From: Streptomyces sp. NBC_00513
GTDB taxonomy: Bacteria > Actinomycetota > Actinomycetes > Streptomycetales > Streptomycetaceae
Assembly: GCF_041431415.1 (NCBI RefSeq)
Contig: NZ_CP107845.1
Span: 5,270,001 to 5,334,000 of the forward strand
Reading direction: 5' to 3'
Length of the DNA: 64,000 nt
Numbering within the stretch: position 1 is the first letter of the stretch; every line of letters starts with the position of its first letter. Made by a program: the position numbers and the translations under genes. Shown here one piece after another: positions 1 through 9,237 of the stretch. Under the pieces are notes generated by a model, which had not been told where the DNA came from, ran no database searches, and saw only the letters and a program-made list of their open reading frames with translations.

Positions 1-300
1 GAGCTGGGCGACGGCCAGGAGGTGGGTGCGGGCGCGACGGCCCCCGTGCATGGCCTTCGCGTCGAGGAGGGCGCCGACGTGACGCTGCGCGTTCGGCAGG
101 TCGCGGAATGGCAGGCCGTTGATGGTGACATGGCCGGAAGTGGGCCTGTCCAGCCCGACGATCATGCGCATGGTGGTGGACTTGCCGGAGCCGTTGGGCC
201 CCAGGAATCCGGTGACGTGACCTGGCCTGACCTGGAAGGACAGCTGGTCGACGGCGGTCTTCGCGCCGAAGCGCTTGGTAAGGCCGACTGCCTCGATCAT
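1..300 (-). CDS. ABC transporter ATP-binding protein, partial (3' end outside window)
   Basis: The reading frame starts at the ATG at 300 and runs off the left edge, so only about the first 100 residues are present. It would energise an ABC-2 type exporter at the membrane. The start [20 protein letters not shown] and the Walker A motif GPNGSGKST are visible. It is a close paralogue of the complete ATPase at 1294-2316, sharing for example RFGAKTAVD and [11 protein letters not shown], which suggests a local duplication. It lies downstream of the permease on the same strand, about 200 bases away, with a hairpin between them, so it probably has its own promoter. Substrate unknown. Confidence 0.85.
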   Translation of the reverse strand, partial: MIEAVGLTKRFGAKTAVDQLSFQVRPGHVTGFLGPNGSGKSTTMRMIVGLDRPTSGHVTINGLPFRDLPNAQRHVGALLDAKAMHGGRRARTHLLAVAQL

Positions 301-433
301 GGTTCTGCCCCTTAGCAGGCCGGTACGACTCTCGCCCGTGTAAGGGTTAAGAGGATATCCAGTGTCCTACGGTTCCGTCTCGGCCGTCATCCCTGAGGTA
401 CCCCTGAGACCAACCCGAAGATCCCCCGTAGTA

Positions 434-467
434 CGGCGGACGTCCGTCTCGGGACGGACATCCGCCG
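434..467 (-). terminator. Hairpin downstream of ABC permease
   Basis: Two stacked perfect stems are seen: CGGCGGA pairs with TCCGCCG, and GTCCGTC pairs with GACGGAC around a TCGG loop, with one mismatch between the stems. It sits about 40 bases past the stop of the permease gene, which reads leftward. No T-run follows, which is usual in Streptomyces. Confidence 0.55.
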
Positions 468-508
468 GTACCTCCCCCACGCGGGGAAGGCCGGGGCCGG
501 CCACCCCG

Positions 509-1297
509 TCACGCGTCGCGCTTCCTGAGGACCAGGAACCCCGCGAGCACGGCGGCCAACGTCCACAGGGCCATGATCCCGAAGCCGCCCCAGGGCCCGT
601 AGGGCGGCGCGTCCCCGCCCGCCGCGCCCGGCGGGACGACCTGCATGATCCGGGAGCCGGCCTGATCCGGGAAGTACCGGGCCACCTTCCTGGTCGCCTC
701 GACGGCTCCGAGGATGGAGGAGATCATCAGGAAGAACGGCATCAGCACGCACAGGGCGAGCATGGAACTGCGCAGCATCGTGGCGACGCCCATGGAGAAC
801 AGGGCGATCATGGCCATGTAGAGCCCGGCGCCGATCACCGCGCGCAGTACGCCGGGCTCGCCGATCCCCACGCTGCGCCCGCCCAGCAGGGCCTGTCCGA
901 GGAAGAACGACAGGAAGCTGGTCGCGAGGCCCACGACCAGGGCCAGGGCGGTGGCGACGATGAGCTTGCCGAGCAGCAGGCTCCCGCGGCGCGGCACGGC
1001 CGCGAGCGAGGTGCGGATCATGCCCGAGCTGTACTCGGTGCCGACGACCAGCACCCCGAAGACGATCATGGCGAGCTGACCGAGGGCCATCCCGGCGAAG
1101 GCCGAGAGCGTCGGGTCGAAGGTGAGCTGCTCCTCCGGGCGCATGTCGTCGAACGAGGCGTTGATGAACGCGCAGATGCCGGCGCTCACGCCGACCGTGA
1201 CCACGAGGGCGGCGATCAGCGTCCAGGTGGTCGAGGCCACCGTACGGATCTTGGTCCACTCGGACGCGAGGACGGCGGGGAAATCAGCCATGATCAC
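509..1297 (-). CDS. ABC-2 type transporter permease
   Basis: This 262-residue integral membrane protein should form the channel partner of the ATPase encoded just upstream, with which it overlaps by four bases (ATGA), a sign of translational coupling. About six hydrophobic segments are visible, near residues 24-45, 65-85, 105-135, 145-178, 180-200 and 240-258, with a conserved-looking cytoplasmic stretch VGTEYSSGMIRTSL after the second. That layout (EYxxGTxR-like loop) is typical of ABC-2 permeases of the NatB type. The exported substrate cannot be told from sequence; lantibiotic or antibiotic self-resistance is possible for this family but is not supported by neighbours. Confidence 0.85.
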   Translation of the reverse strand: MIMADFPAVLASEWTKIRTVASTTWTLIAALVVTVGVSAGICAFINASFDDMRPEEQLTFDPTLSAFAGMALGQLAMIVFGVLVVGTEYSSGMIRTSLAAVPRRGSLLLGKLIVATALALVVGLATSFLSFFLGQALLGGRSVGIGEPGVLRAVIGAGLYMAMIALFSMGVATMLRSSMLALCVLMPFFLMISSILGAVEATRKVARYFPDQAGSRIMQVVPPGAAGGDAPPYGPWGGFGIMALWTLAAVLAGFLVLRKRDA

Positions 1298-2316
1298 TTC
1301 CCCTTCCGTTGTGCCGCGTCGTAGGAGGAGCCCCAGGCCGGTCCGGAACCGGGCGGGCCGGGGACCGCGCCGGCCGCCCCGGGTTCGGGGGGTGCGCCGG
1401 CCGTTCCCGCCGCGTGGGCGTGGTACTCGACCGAGTCCGCCGTCATGCGCATGAACGCCTCCTCCAGGGACGCCCGCTGCGGGCTGAGCTCGTGCAACAC
1501 GATCCCGTGCCGGGCCGCCAGCTCGCCGAGCCGCTCCGACTCCACGCCGTCGACCTCCAGCGTTCCGGTCGCCGGGACGGCGGTCGCGTCGATGCCCTCC
1601 GCGTGCAGGAGGTCCTTCAGTCGCTCCTGCTGGGGCGAGCGCACGCGTACGTAACTCCGTGAGTTCTGCCGAATGAAATCGGCCATCGACAAGTCGGCGA
1701 GCAGCTTTCCCTGCCCGATGACCACCAAATGGTCTGCGGTCACCGCCATTTCACTCATCAGGTGAGAGGAAACGAAGATCGTCCTCCCCTCCGCGGCCTG
1801 CGCTTTCATGAGATTCCTGATCCAGAGAATTCCCTCGGGGTCCAGACCATTGACGGGTTCGTCGAACATCAAGATCTCCGGATCACCCAGCAGAGCGGCG
1901 GCGATTCCAAGCCGCTGCCCCATGCCGAGCGAAAATCCTTTCGACTTCTTCCGCGCCACCGCCGTCAGTCCGACCTGGTCCAGCACCTCGGACACCCGAC
2001 TCCTCGGGATCCGGTTCGACTGGGCCAGGCAGAGAAGGTTGTTGTACGCGCTGCGTCCGCCGTGCATGGCCTTCGCGTCCAGCAGGGCCCCGATGTGCGT
2101 GAGCGGCTCCGGCAGGTCCCGGTAGCGCTTCCCGTCGATCCGCACCCGCCCGGCGGTCGGATTGTCGAGGTCGAGCATCATGCGCATCGTCGTCGACTTC
2201 CCCGCCCCGTTGGGGCCGAGGAAGCCGGTCACCACCCCGGGTCTGACCTGGAAGCTGAGGTCGTCCACTGCCGTCTTCGCACCGAAGCGTTTGGTGAGGC
2301 CCTCAAGCTCGATCAT
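1294..2316 (-). CDS. ABC transporter ATP-binding protein
   Basis: A 340-residue ATPase for the permease at 509-1297. Visible motifs are Walker A GPNGAGKST (residues 34-42), signature SLGMGQ (129-134), Walker B ILMFDEP (148-154) and the switch histidine in SSHLMSE (near 185). After the ATPase core comes a C-terminal extension of about 90 residues ending in a Gly/Pro/Ala-rich tail (PEPGAAGAVPGPPGSGP), which looks disordered. The permease start overlaps its stop by four bases. The truncated ATPase at the left edge is a paralogue. Confidence 0.9.
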   Translation of the reverse strand: MIELEGLTKRFGAKTAVDDLSFQVRPGVVTGFLGPNGAGKSTTMRMMLDLDNPTAGRVRIDGKRYRDLPEPLTHIGALLDAKAMHGGRSAYNNLLCLAQSNRIPRSRVSEVLDQVGLTAVARKKSKGFSLGMGQRLGIAAALLGDPEILMFDEPVNGLDPEGILWIRNLMKAQAAEGRTIFVSSHLMSEMAVTADHLVVIGQGKLLADLSMADFIRQNSRSYVRVRSPQQERLKDLLHAEGIDATAVPATGTLEVDGVESERLGELAARHGIVLHELSPQRASLEEAFMRMTADSVEYHAHAAGTAGAPPEPGAAGAVPGPPGSGPAWGSSYDAAQRKGK

Positions 2317-2444
2317 GCGGCCACGCTAGAACGGCAGAGGGCCCCACGCCACCTCAAACAGGTGACACAAGGCCCTCGGTACCAACCGTCCGGCGCAATG
2401 GCGTACAACGCCTACGCGCGCCGTCGTACTGGAGACTGCGTGTA

Positions 2445-3383
2445 CTAGCGGCTCTGCTGAGCCGGGACGCCACGCGTGACCGGCTCGTCGTCGATCGGGG
2501 AGCCGGCTGCGGCCACGGCCGCACCGGTCAGCGTCGCCAGCATCTCGCGGACGTTGGTCAGCTGCGCGTTGATCGAGTCGCGGCGGTTGGTGAGCGCCGC
2601 CAGCTCGCGCTCGGACTCGCTGCGGATCCGGTCGGCCTTCGCGTTGGCGTCGGCGACGATGTCCTCGGCCTGACGCTGCGCGGTCTCCACGGTCTGGCGC
2701 GCGCGACGCTCGGCGTCGGTACGGAGCTTCTCCGCCTCCAGGCGCAGCTGCTCCGCGCGGTGCTCGATCTCCGCGAGACGCTTCTCCGCCTTGGCCTGAC
2801 GCGAGGCCAGGTCGCGCTCGGACTGCTCGCGGCGCTTGGCCAGGTTGGTCTCGAAGTCCGCGGCGGCCTGGGCGGCCTTGGCGCGGGTCTCCTCGAAGAG
2901 CGCGTCGGCCTCCTCGCGCTTGGAGGCCGCGTCCTTCTGGGCCTCGGAGCGCAGGGTGGCGGAGTCGCCCTTGGCCTTCTCGACGATGCGGACGCCCTCG
3001 TCCTCCGCCTTCGACTTCCGGTCGGCGGCGAACGACTCGGCGTCGTTGCGCACCTGCTGGGCGGCCGACTCGGCCAGCTCGCGGTGCTGCTCGGCCGCGC
3101 GACGGGCCTCCTCGCGAAGGTCCTTCGCCTCCTCCTCGGCCAGTCGCAGGATCTTCTCGACCCGGGCACCGAGGCCGGCGTACGACGGCTCCGCGTCGCT
3201 CACCTGCGCCTGGGCGTTCTGCGTTTCGAGGTGCAGCTCCTCGATCCGCTTTTCCAGAGAGTTGATACGTCCTAGTGCGCTGTCGCGGTCGGAGACCAGC
3301 TTGGTAATGCGGTCGTCCACCTGACCGCGGTCGTAACCACGCCGCACGAGCTCGAAGCCGAAGGGGGAGGAAGTGTCGCTCAT
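2445..3383 (-). CDS. filP: FilP, intermediate-filament-like coiled-coil protein
   Basis: A 312-residue protein almost entirely predictable as coiled coil, rich in A, E, R and K. The N-terminus MSDTSSPFGFELVRRGYDRG resembles a short DivIVA-like head, followed by an uninterrupted helical rod from about residue 20 to 290. In Streptomyces FilP forms cytoplasmic filaments behind hyphal tips, interacts with DivIVA and contributes to mechanical strength. Older databases call this family cellulose-binding protein, which is misleading. An AGGAAC ribosome site precedes the ATG at 3383. It follows scy on the same strand with a gap of about 195 bases, as in other streptomycetes. Confidence 0.92.
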   Translation of the reverse strand: MSDTSSPFGFELVRRGYDRGQVDDRITKLVSDRDSALGRINSLEKRIEELHLETQNAQAQVSDAEPSYAGLGARVEKILRLAEEEAKDLREEARRAAEQHRELAESAAQQVRNDAESFAADRKSKAEDEGVRIVEKAKGDSATLRSEAQKDAASKREEADALFEETRAKAAQAAADFETNLAKRREQSERDLASRQAKAEKRLAEIEHRAEQLRLEAEKLRTDAERRARQTVETAQRQAEDIVADANAKADRIRSESERELAALTNRRDSINAQLTNVREMLATLTGAAVAAAGSPIDDEPVTRGVPAQQSR

Positions 3384-3577
3384 GGGGTTCCTGTCGAATG
3401 AGACCGATGAGGTGCTACGTGAGGTGTTAGGGGAATCCTAGGCGCCCAGACGGCGTGTCATCGAGTCAATCCGCGTTTGATCTGGACAATGACACCCCTT
3501 TTGAGTGGCAAGGCGACAGAATGCTTGTCACCCGTTCGCCTGAACCTCCATCAGGAGCACACATCTTCATGTGCTGA

Positions 3578-6500
3578 CTAGTTCTCTGACGACTTGCCAC
3601 TCGAACGAGTGGAACCCGCCGCCGCACCGGCCTTCACGCCCCCCGCGCCCTGACCGCCGACCGTCGGCTTTCCGCCGCCCGAAGGCGCCTCGAATGATTC
3701 CAACGCCTCAAGAACGTCCTGGACACGGGAGATCTCCGCCTGAATGTCCTCGCGTCGACGCACCAGGACCTCCAGCTCGCGGCGGCCCTCGTCGACCAGT
3801 CGCTCGGCCTCCGCCTTCGCCTCGGCGAGGGTGCTTTCGGCCTCGCGCGTCACCTCGGCCTTCTTCTGCTCGGCCTCCTTGAGCAGCGCCTCCGCCTTGC
3901 GCACGGCGGCGATGCGGACCTTGCCGGCCTCGCTGCTCGCCTCCGACACCAGGTCCTTGGCCTTCTTGTCGGCCTCGACGCTCTGCTCGGTCGCCGCCCG
4001 CACCAGCTTGTCCACGCGCTCGCCCGCGGACTTCATCTGCTCCGCCGACTCGCGGCGGGCCCGCTCGTGCAGTTCCTCGACCTCGGACGCGACCCGGCCG
4101 CGCAGCTCCTCCGCCCGCTCCCTTATGGCGGCGGCGTCCGTACGCGCCCCGACCAGCAACTCGTTCGCGTCCGTACGGGCCTTCTCCACCGTGGAGTTGC
4201 CCTCGACGGTCGCCTCCGACGTGATCCGCGCGGCCTCCTTGCGGGCCGCGTCGACCATCGCGTCGGCCTGCTCCTCGGCCGCCGTGGTCGCGGCGAGGGC
4301 CTGCTGCCGCGCGTCGGTGGTGAGCCTCTCGGCTTCCGCCGAGGACTCCGTGATGAGCCGGTCCACCTGCTCGGCGGCCTCGCTGCGACGCTTGTTGGCC
4401 TCCTCGCGGGCCTCGTCGAGCAGCCGCTCGGACTCCGTACGGGCCTCCGCGCGGGTGCGCTCCGCCTCGGTCGCCGCCTCCGCCTTGACCCGCTCGGCCT
4501 CCGACCGGGTACGGGTCGCGTGCTCCTGCGCCGAGGACAGGGCCTCGGCGGCCTCCGTGCGCAGCCGTTCGGCCTCGGCGGCGGCCTCCCCGACCGTCCG
4601 CTCGTTGTCCTTGCGGGTCTCCTCGGTGAGCTTGTCCGCCTCGGCGGCCGCCTCGGTGATGAGCCGGTCCGCCTGTTCGGCGGCCTCGCTGCGACGCTTG
4701 TTGGCCTCCTCGCGGGCCTCGTCGAGCATCCGCTCGGAGTCCCGTTCGGCGCTCGCCAACGTCTCGTTCGCAGCCTCGGTGACCCGCTCGGCCTCCGCGG
4801 TGGCCTCGCCGATGATCCGGCCGCCCTCCTCGCGGGACTCGTCGAGGATCCGCGCCGCCTCGGTGCGCAGCCGCTCGGCCTCCTCGGCCGCCTCGCCGAC
4901 CGTGAGGTCGTTGGCAGCCCGCGTCTCGACCGTCATGCGCTCGGTCTCGGCCGCGGCCTCGCCGATCAGTCGGGCGCCCTCGGCGCGTGCGTCGTCCAGG
5001 GTCCGTGCCGCCTCGGTGCGCAGCCGCTCGGCCTCCGTCGCGGCCTCGCCGACCGTGGCCGCGTTCGCCGCGAGGGTCTCCTCGGTGAGCTTGTCCGCCT
5101 CGGCGGCCGCCTCGGTGATGAGCCGGTCCGCCTGCTCGGCGGCCTCGCTGCGCAGCCGGTTGGCCTCGGAGCGGGCCTCGTCGAGCGTGCCCGCCGCCTC
5201 GGCGCGGGTCGCGTCGGCCGCGGCCTCGGCCTCGGAGGTGAGTCGGGCCGCCTGCTCGCCGGCCTCCTCGATCGTGGCCGCGTTCGCCGCGCGGGTCTCC
5301 TCGGTGTGCAGTTCGGCCAGTCGCGTGGCCTCGTCGACGATCCGGGTGCCCTCGGCGCGGGAAGCGTCCAGGGACTCCGCGGCCTCGCCGCGGATCCGGT
5401 TGGCGTCGTCCCGGGCGTCCGCCCGGGTCCGGGCCGCGTCCCGCTCGGCCGCGGCCAACGCGTCGGTGGCCTCGGTGCGCAACCGCTGCGCGTACTCGGC
5501 GGTGTCGGTGCGCAGTTGTTCGGACTCGGCGATGGCGTCGCCGACCGTGCGCTCCGCGAGGGCCTTCGCGGCGTCCGTCTCGACACGGGCCTCGTTGCGC
5601 AGGCGGGTGGCGTCCTCGGACGCCCGCTCCCGCTCGGCGTGGGCGTCGGCGCGGACTCGTCCGGCCTCCTCCTCGGCTTCGTTCCTCGTGCGCTCGGCGG
5701 AGTGCTCGGCCGCGCTGCGCAGCCCGACGATCTCCTCCTCGGCCTGCTCGTGCAGCCCGGCCACGGCGTCCCGTACCTGCTGGGCGGTCGTCTCCGCGGC
5801 CGACACGACCTCGGACGCGCGCCGCTCGGCCTCCTCGGTCAGCCAGACCGCCTCGGCCTGTGCCTCCTCGGAACGCTTGCGGGCCTGCGCCAGCAGTTCC
5901 TCGCTCTGCTCGCGGGCCTGGGCCCGCTCGTTCTCCGCGTCGGTGCGCGCCGACGCCAGCGTCTCCTCGGACTCCCGGCGACGCCGGGCGGCCTCCTCCT
6001 GCGCGGCGGCCAGCGCCTCCGCGGCCTCCGCGGCGACCCGCTCGGCGGCGGCCTTGGCCTCCGCGCGCAGCCGGTCGGCGGTCTCCTGCGCCTCCGTACG
6101 CACCCGCTCGGCCTCGGACTCGGCCTCGCCGCGCAGCCGCACCGCGACCTGCTCGGCCTCCGCGCGCACCCGGCCGGCGTCTTCCGCCGCGTCCGTGCGC
6201 AGCTGGTCCGCCTCCGCCTCCGACTGGGCCTGGAGGGTACGGATCCGCTCGGCGGCCTCGGCGCGCAGCCGGTCGCTCTCCTCCGTGGTCTCCCGGCGGA
6301 TGTTCTCCGCCGAGGTCCGGGCGTCGCGCAGCGTCTGCTCGGCGTTGGTCAGCCGGTTCTCGGCGTCCGTGTGGAGCCGGACCAGTTCCTCGTCGGCCTC
6401 CGCCCGCTTCGCCGACAGCGCCTGCTCGGTCTCCTCGCGCCGGGCCCGCGCCGCCGCGTCGGCCTCGGCGCGGACGGACTCCGCCTCCTCCTCGGCCTCG

Positions 6501-8113
6501 GCGCGCAGCCGCTCGGCCTCGGCGCGGGTGCGCTCCAGGGTCTCCTCGGCCTGCCTGCGCAGGGTGCCGGCCCGTTCCACGGCCTCGCCGCGCACCCGCT
6601 CGCTCTCGGCGGTCGCCCCGCCGCGCAGCTCGTCCGCGTCCGACTTGGCCTTGCCCAGCAGCTCCTCGGCGGTCCTGGCCGCCTCCTCGATCTGCTGGAC
6701 CGCCTCGCGGCGGGCCTCGCCGCGGATCCGCTCGCCCTCGGCGACGGCCTCCGCGCGCAACTGCTCGGCCTCGCCGCGCAGCCTGCGGGCGTCCGCCTGG
6801 AGTTCGACCGTACGGGCCCGGTACTCCTCGGTGTCGTCCTTCGCGGCGCCCTTGAGCTCGTCGGCCGTGGCCGCGGCCTGCACGCGCAGCCGGTCGGCCT
6901 CGGACTCCGCCTCGCGGCGGATCCGCTCGGCCTCCTCGGACGCGGCGCGGGTGGTGGCCCGGGCGTCCTCCGAGGCCTTGTTCAGTACTTCCTCGGCCGT
7001 GCGGGCGGCCTTCGCCAGCTGCGCCGCCGTGTCCTCGGCGGCGGCGGCGCGGGCCTGTTCCCCGGCCTCGGCGCGCAGCCGCTCCATGTCGGCGCGGGCG
7101 TCGGCCAGCAGCTGTTCGGCCTCGCCCTTGAGGACCTCGGCCTCCTTGGTGGCCTCGCCGACCAGCCGTGCGACCTGCTCCTTCGCGGTGCGGGTGCGCT
7201 GCTCGTTGACGGACTCCGCCGAGGCGAGCTGCCGCGCGGCGCTCTCCTTGGCCTCCGCGAGCAGGGTCTCCGCCTCGGCGCGCGCGGTGCGCAACGCGGA
7301 GTCGGCCTCCTGGACCCGGGACTCCGCGACGCGGCCGAGGTCCATGGTCTGCTGCCGGGTCTGCTCGGCCTCGGCGGAGGTGGTGCTCCGCAGCCGTTCG
7401 GCGTGCTCGGTGGCCTCCTGCGCCTGCGAGGAGGCGGCGGTCAGCAGCCGCTCGGCCTCCTTGCGGGCCCGCAGCAGGGTGCTCTCGGCCTCGGTACGGG
7501 CGGCCTCGGAGTCGGCGGTGAGCCGGCGTCGGGCCTCCTCGGCGAGCCGGGCGGCCTCGGCGCGGGCGGCGTTCAGCGCCTGCTCGGCCTCGGCGCGGGA
7601 CTCCTCCATGAGCCGGCGCGCCTGGGACTCGGTACGGGCGCGCAGCTGCTCGGCCCAGGCGACGTTCTCGTTGACGTGCGCCTCGACGGTCTGGCGGCGC
7701 TCGTTCAGCTCCTGGTCCAGGCGCTGGCGGCGGTTGACGGCCTCGCTGTGCAGCTCGGCCTGGAGGCGGGCCTGGTGTTCGGCGTGCTCCTGGAGGATCC
7801 GCTGGGTCTGGGCCCGGGCGTCGCGCAGCTCGCGTTCGGCGTCGGAGCGCATCTGGTCGGCCTGGATCTGGGCATTGCGGAGCAGCTGCTCCGCCTGGTA
7901 GCCCATGTCCGCGCCGTCGTAGGCGGGGCGGGACGCGAGATTGCGGCGTACCTCATGGAGCTTGGCGCGCAGCACCTCGACCTGGTAGCCCAGGTCCTCG
8001 GCGTGCTGGACGGCCTTCCCGCGCTCCTTCTTCAGCCGCTCCATCTCGGCTTCGAAGCGCGAGAGATGGTCGACCTCGGCCTGGTGGCTCTCCTGGCTTT
8101 CGTAGCCCCGCAC
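3578..8113 (-). CDS. scy: Scy, long coiled-coil polarity scaffold
   Basis: A giant coiled-coil protein (about 1511 residues from the GTG at 8113) that in Streptomyces assembles the tip-organising centre with DivIVA and FilP and sets where new hyphal tips form. I chose GTG 8113 (VRGYESQESHQ) because Scy homologues start there as I recall, with GGGAC upstream; an in-frame TTG at 8155 would add 14 residues. A short head with DHLSRFEAEMERLKKER is followed by a repeat rod built on 51-residue units: identical segments such as EAAEQADRLITEAAAEADKL recur, and the DNA copies are offset by exact multiples of 153 bases. The tail is Gly/Ser-rich. It is longer than the S. coelicolor protein I remember (about 1326 residues), consistent with repeat gain. 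Confidence 0.92.
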   Translation of the reverse strand: MRGYESQESHQAEVDHLSRFEAEMERLKKERGKAVQHAEDLGYQVEVLRAKLHEVRRNLASRPAYDGADMGYQAEQLLRNAQIQADQMRSDAERELRDARAQTQRILQEHAEHQARLQAELHSEAVNRRQRLDQELNERRQTVEAHVNENVAWAEQLRARTESQARRLMEESRAEAEQALNAARAEAARLAEEARRRLTADSEAARTEAESTLLRARKEAERLLTAASSQAQEATEHAERLRSTTSAEAEQTRQQTMDLGRVAESRVQEADSALRTARAEAETLLAEAKESAARQLASAESVNEQRTRTAKEQVARLVGEATKEAEVLKGEAEQLLADARADMERLRAEAGEQARAAAAEDTAAQLAKAARTAEEVLNKASEDARATTRAASEEAERIRREAESEADRLRVQAAATADELKGAAKDDTEEYRARTVELQADARRLRGEAEQLRAEAVAEGERIRGEARREAVQQIEEAARTAEELLGKAKSDADELRGGATAESERVRGEAVERAGTLRRQAEETLERTRAEAERLRAEAEEEAESVRAEADAAARARREETEQALSAKRAEADEELVRLHTDAENRLTNAEQTLRDARTSAENIRRETTEESDRLRAEAAERIRTLQAQSEAEADQLRTDAAEDAGRVRAEAEQVAVRLRGEAESEAERVRTEAQETADRLRAEAKAAAERVAAEAAEALAAAQEEAARRRRESEETLASARTDAENERAQAREQSEELLAQARKRSEEAQAEAVWLTEEAERRASEVVSAAETTAQQVRDAVAGLHEQAEEEIVGLRSAAEHSAERTRNEAEEEAGRVRADAHAERERASEDATRLRNEARVETDAAKALAERTVGDAIAESEQLRTDTAEYAQRLRTEATDALAAAERDAARTRADARDDANRIRGEAAESLDASRAEGTRIVDEATRLAELHTEETRAANAATIEEAGEQAARLTSEAEAAADATRAEAAGTLDEARSEANRLRSEAAEQADRLITEAAAEADKLTEETLAANAATVGEAATEAERLRTEAARTLDDARAEGARLIGEAAAETERMTVETRAANDLTVGEAAEEAERLRTEAARILDESREEGGRIIGEATAEAERVTEAANETLASAERDSERMLDEAREEANKRRSEAAEQADRLITEAAAEADKLTEETRKDNERTVGEAAAEAERLRTEAAEALSSAQEHATRTRSEAERVKAEAATEAERTRAEARTESERLLDEAREEANKRRSEAAEQVDRLITESSAEAERLTTDARQQALAATTAAEEQADAMVDAARKEAARITSEATVEGNSTVEKARTDANELLVGARTDAAAIRERAEELRGRVASEVEELHERARRESAEQMKSAGERVDKLVRAATEQSVEADKKAKDLVSEASSEAGKVRIAAVRKAEALLKEAEQKKAEVTREAESTLAEAKAEAERLVDEGRRELEVLVRRREDIQAEISRVQDVLEALESFEAPSGGGKPTVGGQGAGGVKAGAAAGSTRSSGKSSEN

Positions 8114-8650
8114 AGCGCGGTCCCATCCGTCCCCTGGTCGCAAGCTCACTCCCAATTGAGCATCGCTCGCCCGCTGAACGACGCCCCCGGGGAATGGTGT
8201 CAGATACCGGGGCAGGGGTTACAGGCCCCGACCCCGTCTCCGCACCGAACCCCGGCCGAGCCATGGCCACTCTACCGGCCGGAGAAACGGGACATCAGTG
8301 CGCTTGGGTGCGCATCGCCTGGTTGGGAGCCCGAAGACCGCCTGTCAGCAGGGGTGGAGCAGGGTGTACCCGTGGGTACGAACAGATCTTCAGACAAGCC
8401 GACCGGCGACGGTCGGAGTCGATCACGGGCGGCGGCGGGCGCCGGTCCTCCGCCCGCGGGGACGGGTGCCGCGTTCGCGCACGCGCACGGACCTCGGGCC
8501 GGTGTCCGAACCCGCCGGCACCCTTCACCGGCCCCTCCGGCAGTGGAAACAGCCGTTCCGGAACCATGTCGGGCGCCGGCCGGCGTGACGCAACGCAAAC
8601 TCCCGCGCGAGGCGTCACGACCGGTCGTTCGACGACACGCGCCACGCGCC
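8114..8650. other. Intergenic region between scy and mce
   Basis: About 540 bases with no convincing gene. Several overlapping open frames exist on both strands but they have no ribosome sites and Arg/Pro-rich, shadow-like compositions. It should hold the scy promoter (reading left), but I do not see a clear -35/-10 pair. Confidence 0.5.
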
Positions 8651-9091
8651 TCAGTGCCCTTCCGTCGCCTCCGGGGCGGAGGTGACCAGTTCGGTCAGGA
8701 CCCCGTGGCAGTCCTTCGGGTGCAGGAAGGTGATCCGGGACCCCATGGAGCCGATGCGCGGCTGGTCGTACAGGACGCGGACGCCCTTGCCGCGGATGGC
8801 CTCGGCGTCGCCGTCGACGTCCTCGGTCCCGAAGGCGATGTGATGGACGCCCTCCCCGTTCTTGGCGAGCCACTTGCCGACCGCGGAGTCCTCCCTGGTG
8901 GGCTCCAGGAGCTGGAGGTAGGAGGCACCCCCGTCGGAGGTCTCGTTGATCTTGAGCATGGCCTCGCGGACGCCCTGCTCCTCGTTGACCTCGGAGTGGA
9001 ACACCTCGAATCCGTACGTGGCACGGTAGAACTCGACAGTCTTGTCGAGGTCGAAGCAGGCGATCCCGATGTGGTCGATTCTTGTCAGCAT
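8651..9091 (-). CDS. mce: Methylmalonyl-CoA epimerase
   Basis: A 146-residue vicinal-oxygen-chelate enzyme that interconverts (2S)- and (2R)-methylmalonyl-CoA between propionyl-CoA carboxylase and the B12-dependent mutase. The start [20 protein letters not shown] gives the family length; a longer frame to 9202 only adds unrelated sequence. Metal ligands fit His in IDHIGIA, Gln in ASYLQLLEP, His in GVHHIAFG and Glu in VLTELV. It is divergent from the thiolase gene, with a shared promoter region of about 145 bases, and meaB follows the thiolase. The grouping points to propionate and branched-chain acyl-CoA metabolism. Confidence 0.93.
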   Translation of the reverse strand: MLTRIDHIGIACFDLDKTVEFYRATYGFEVFHSEVNEEQGVREAMLKINETSDGGASYLQLLEPTREDSAVGKWLAKNGEGVHHIAFGTEDVDGDAEAIRGKGVRVLYDQPRIGSMGSRITFLHPKDCHGVLTELVTSAPEATEGH

Positions 9092-9166
9092 GGGACCAGT
9101 GCACAGCTCGGGAGGGGCGTCACGCAACGTGCCAGCGATCACACCGACTGGCCGGTGACGGCGCGG

Positions 9167-9180
9167 GTACTGCTCAGTAC
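9167..9180. promoter_or_regulatory. Candidate operator between mce and thiolase genes
   Basis: GTACTG and CAGTAC form perfect 6-bp arms around a 2-bp centre. It lies 58 bases before the thiolase ATG and 76 bases from the divergent mce start, where a shared regulator could act. Inference only. Confidence 0.3.
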
Positions 9181-9237
9181 ATTCAGGTAAACCCTCGTTC
9201 ACTCCTCAGCTTCCCCGCTGAAAGGGGATCCGCCATC

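Noticed and set aside
22..315. Plus-strand frame at the left edge
   Set aside because: It is the complement of the truncated ABC ATPase, whose Walker A motif is clear on the minus strand.
8272..8598. Possible small minus-strand gene of 108 codons between scy and mce
   Set aside because: No ribosome site, Arg/Pro/Ala-rich, overlaps equally long frames on the other strand, no recognisable pattern.
3744..9190. Very long open frames antisense to scy (over 1300 and 1700 codons)
   Set aside because: They arise because high third-position GC removes stops opposite a repetitive coiled-coil gene. Their composition is Arg/Ser or Gly/Leu-rich, there are no start signals, and the opposite strand holds a well-recognised gene.
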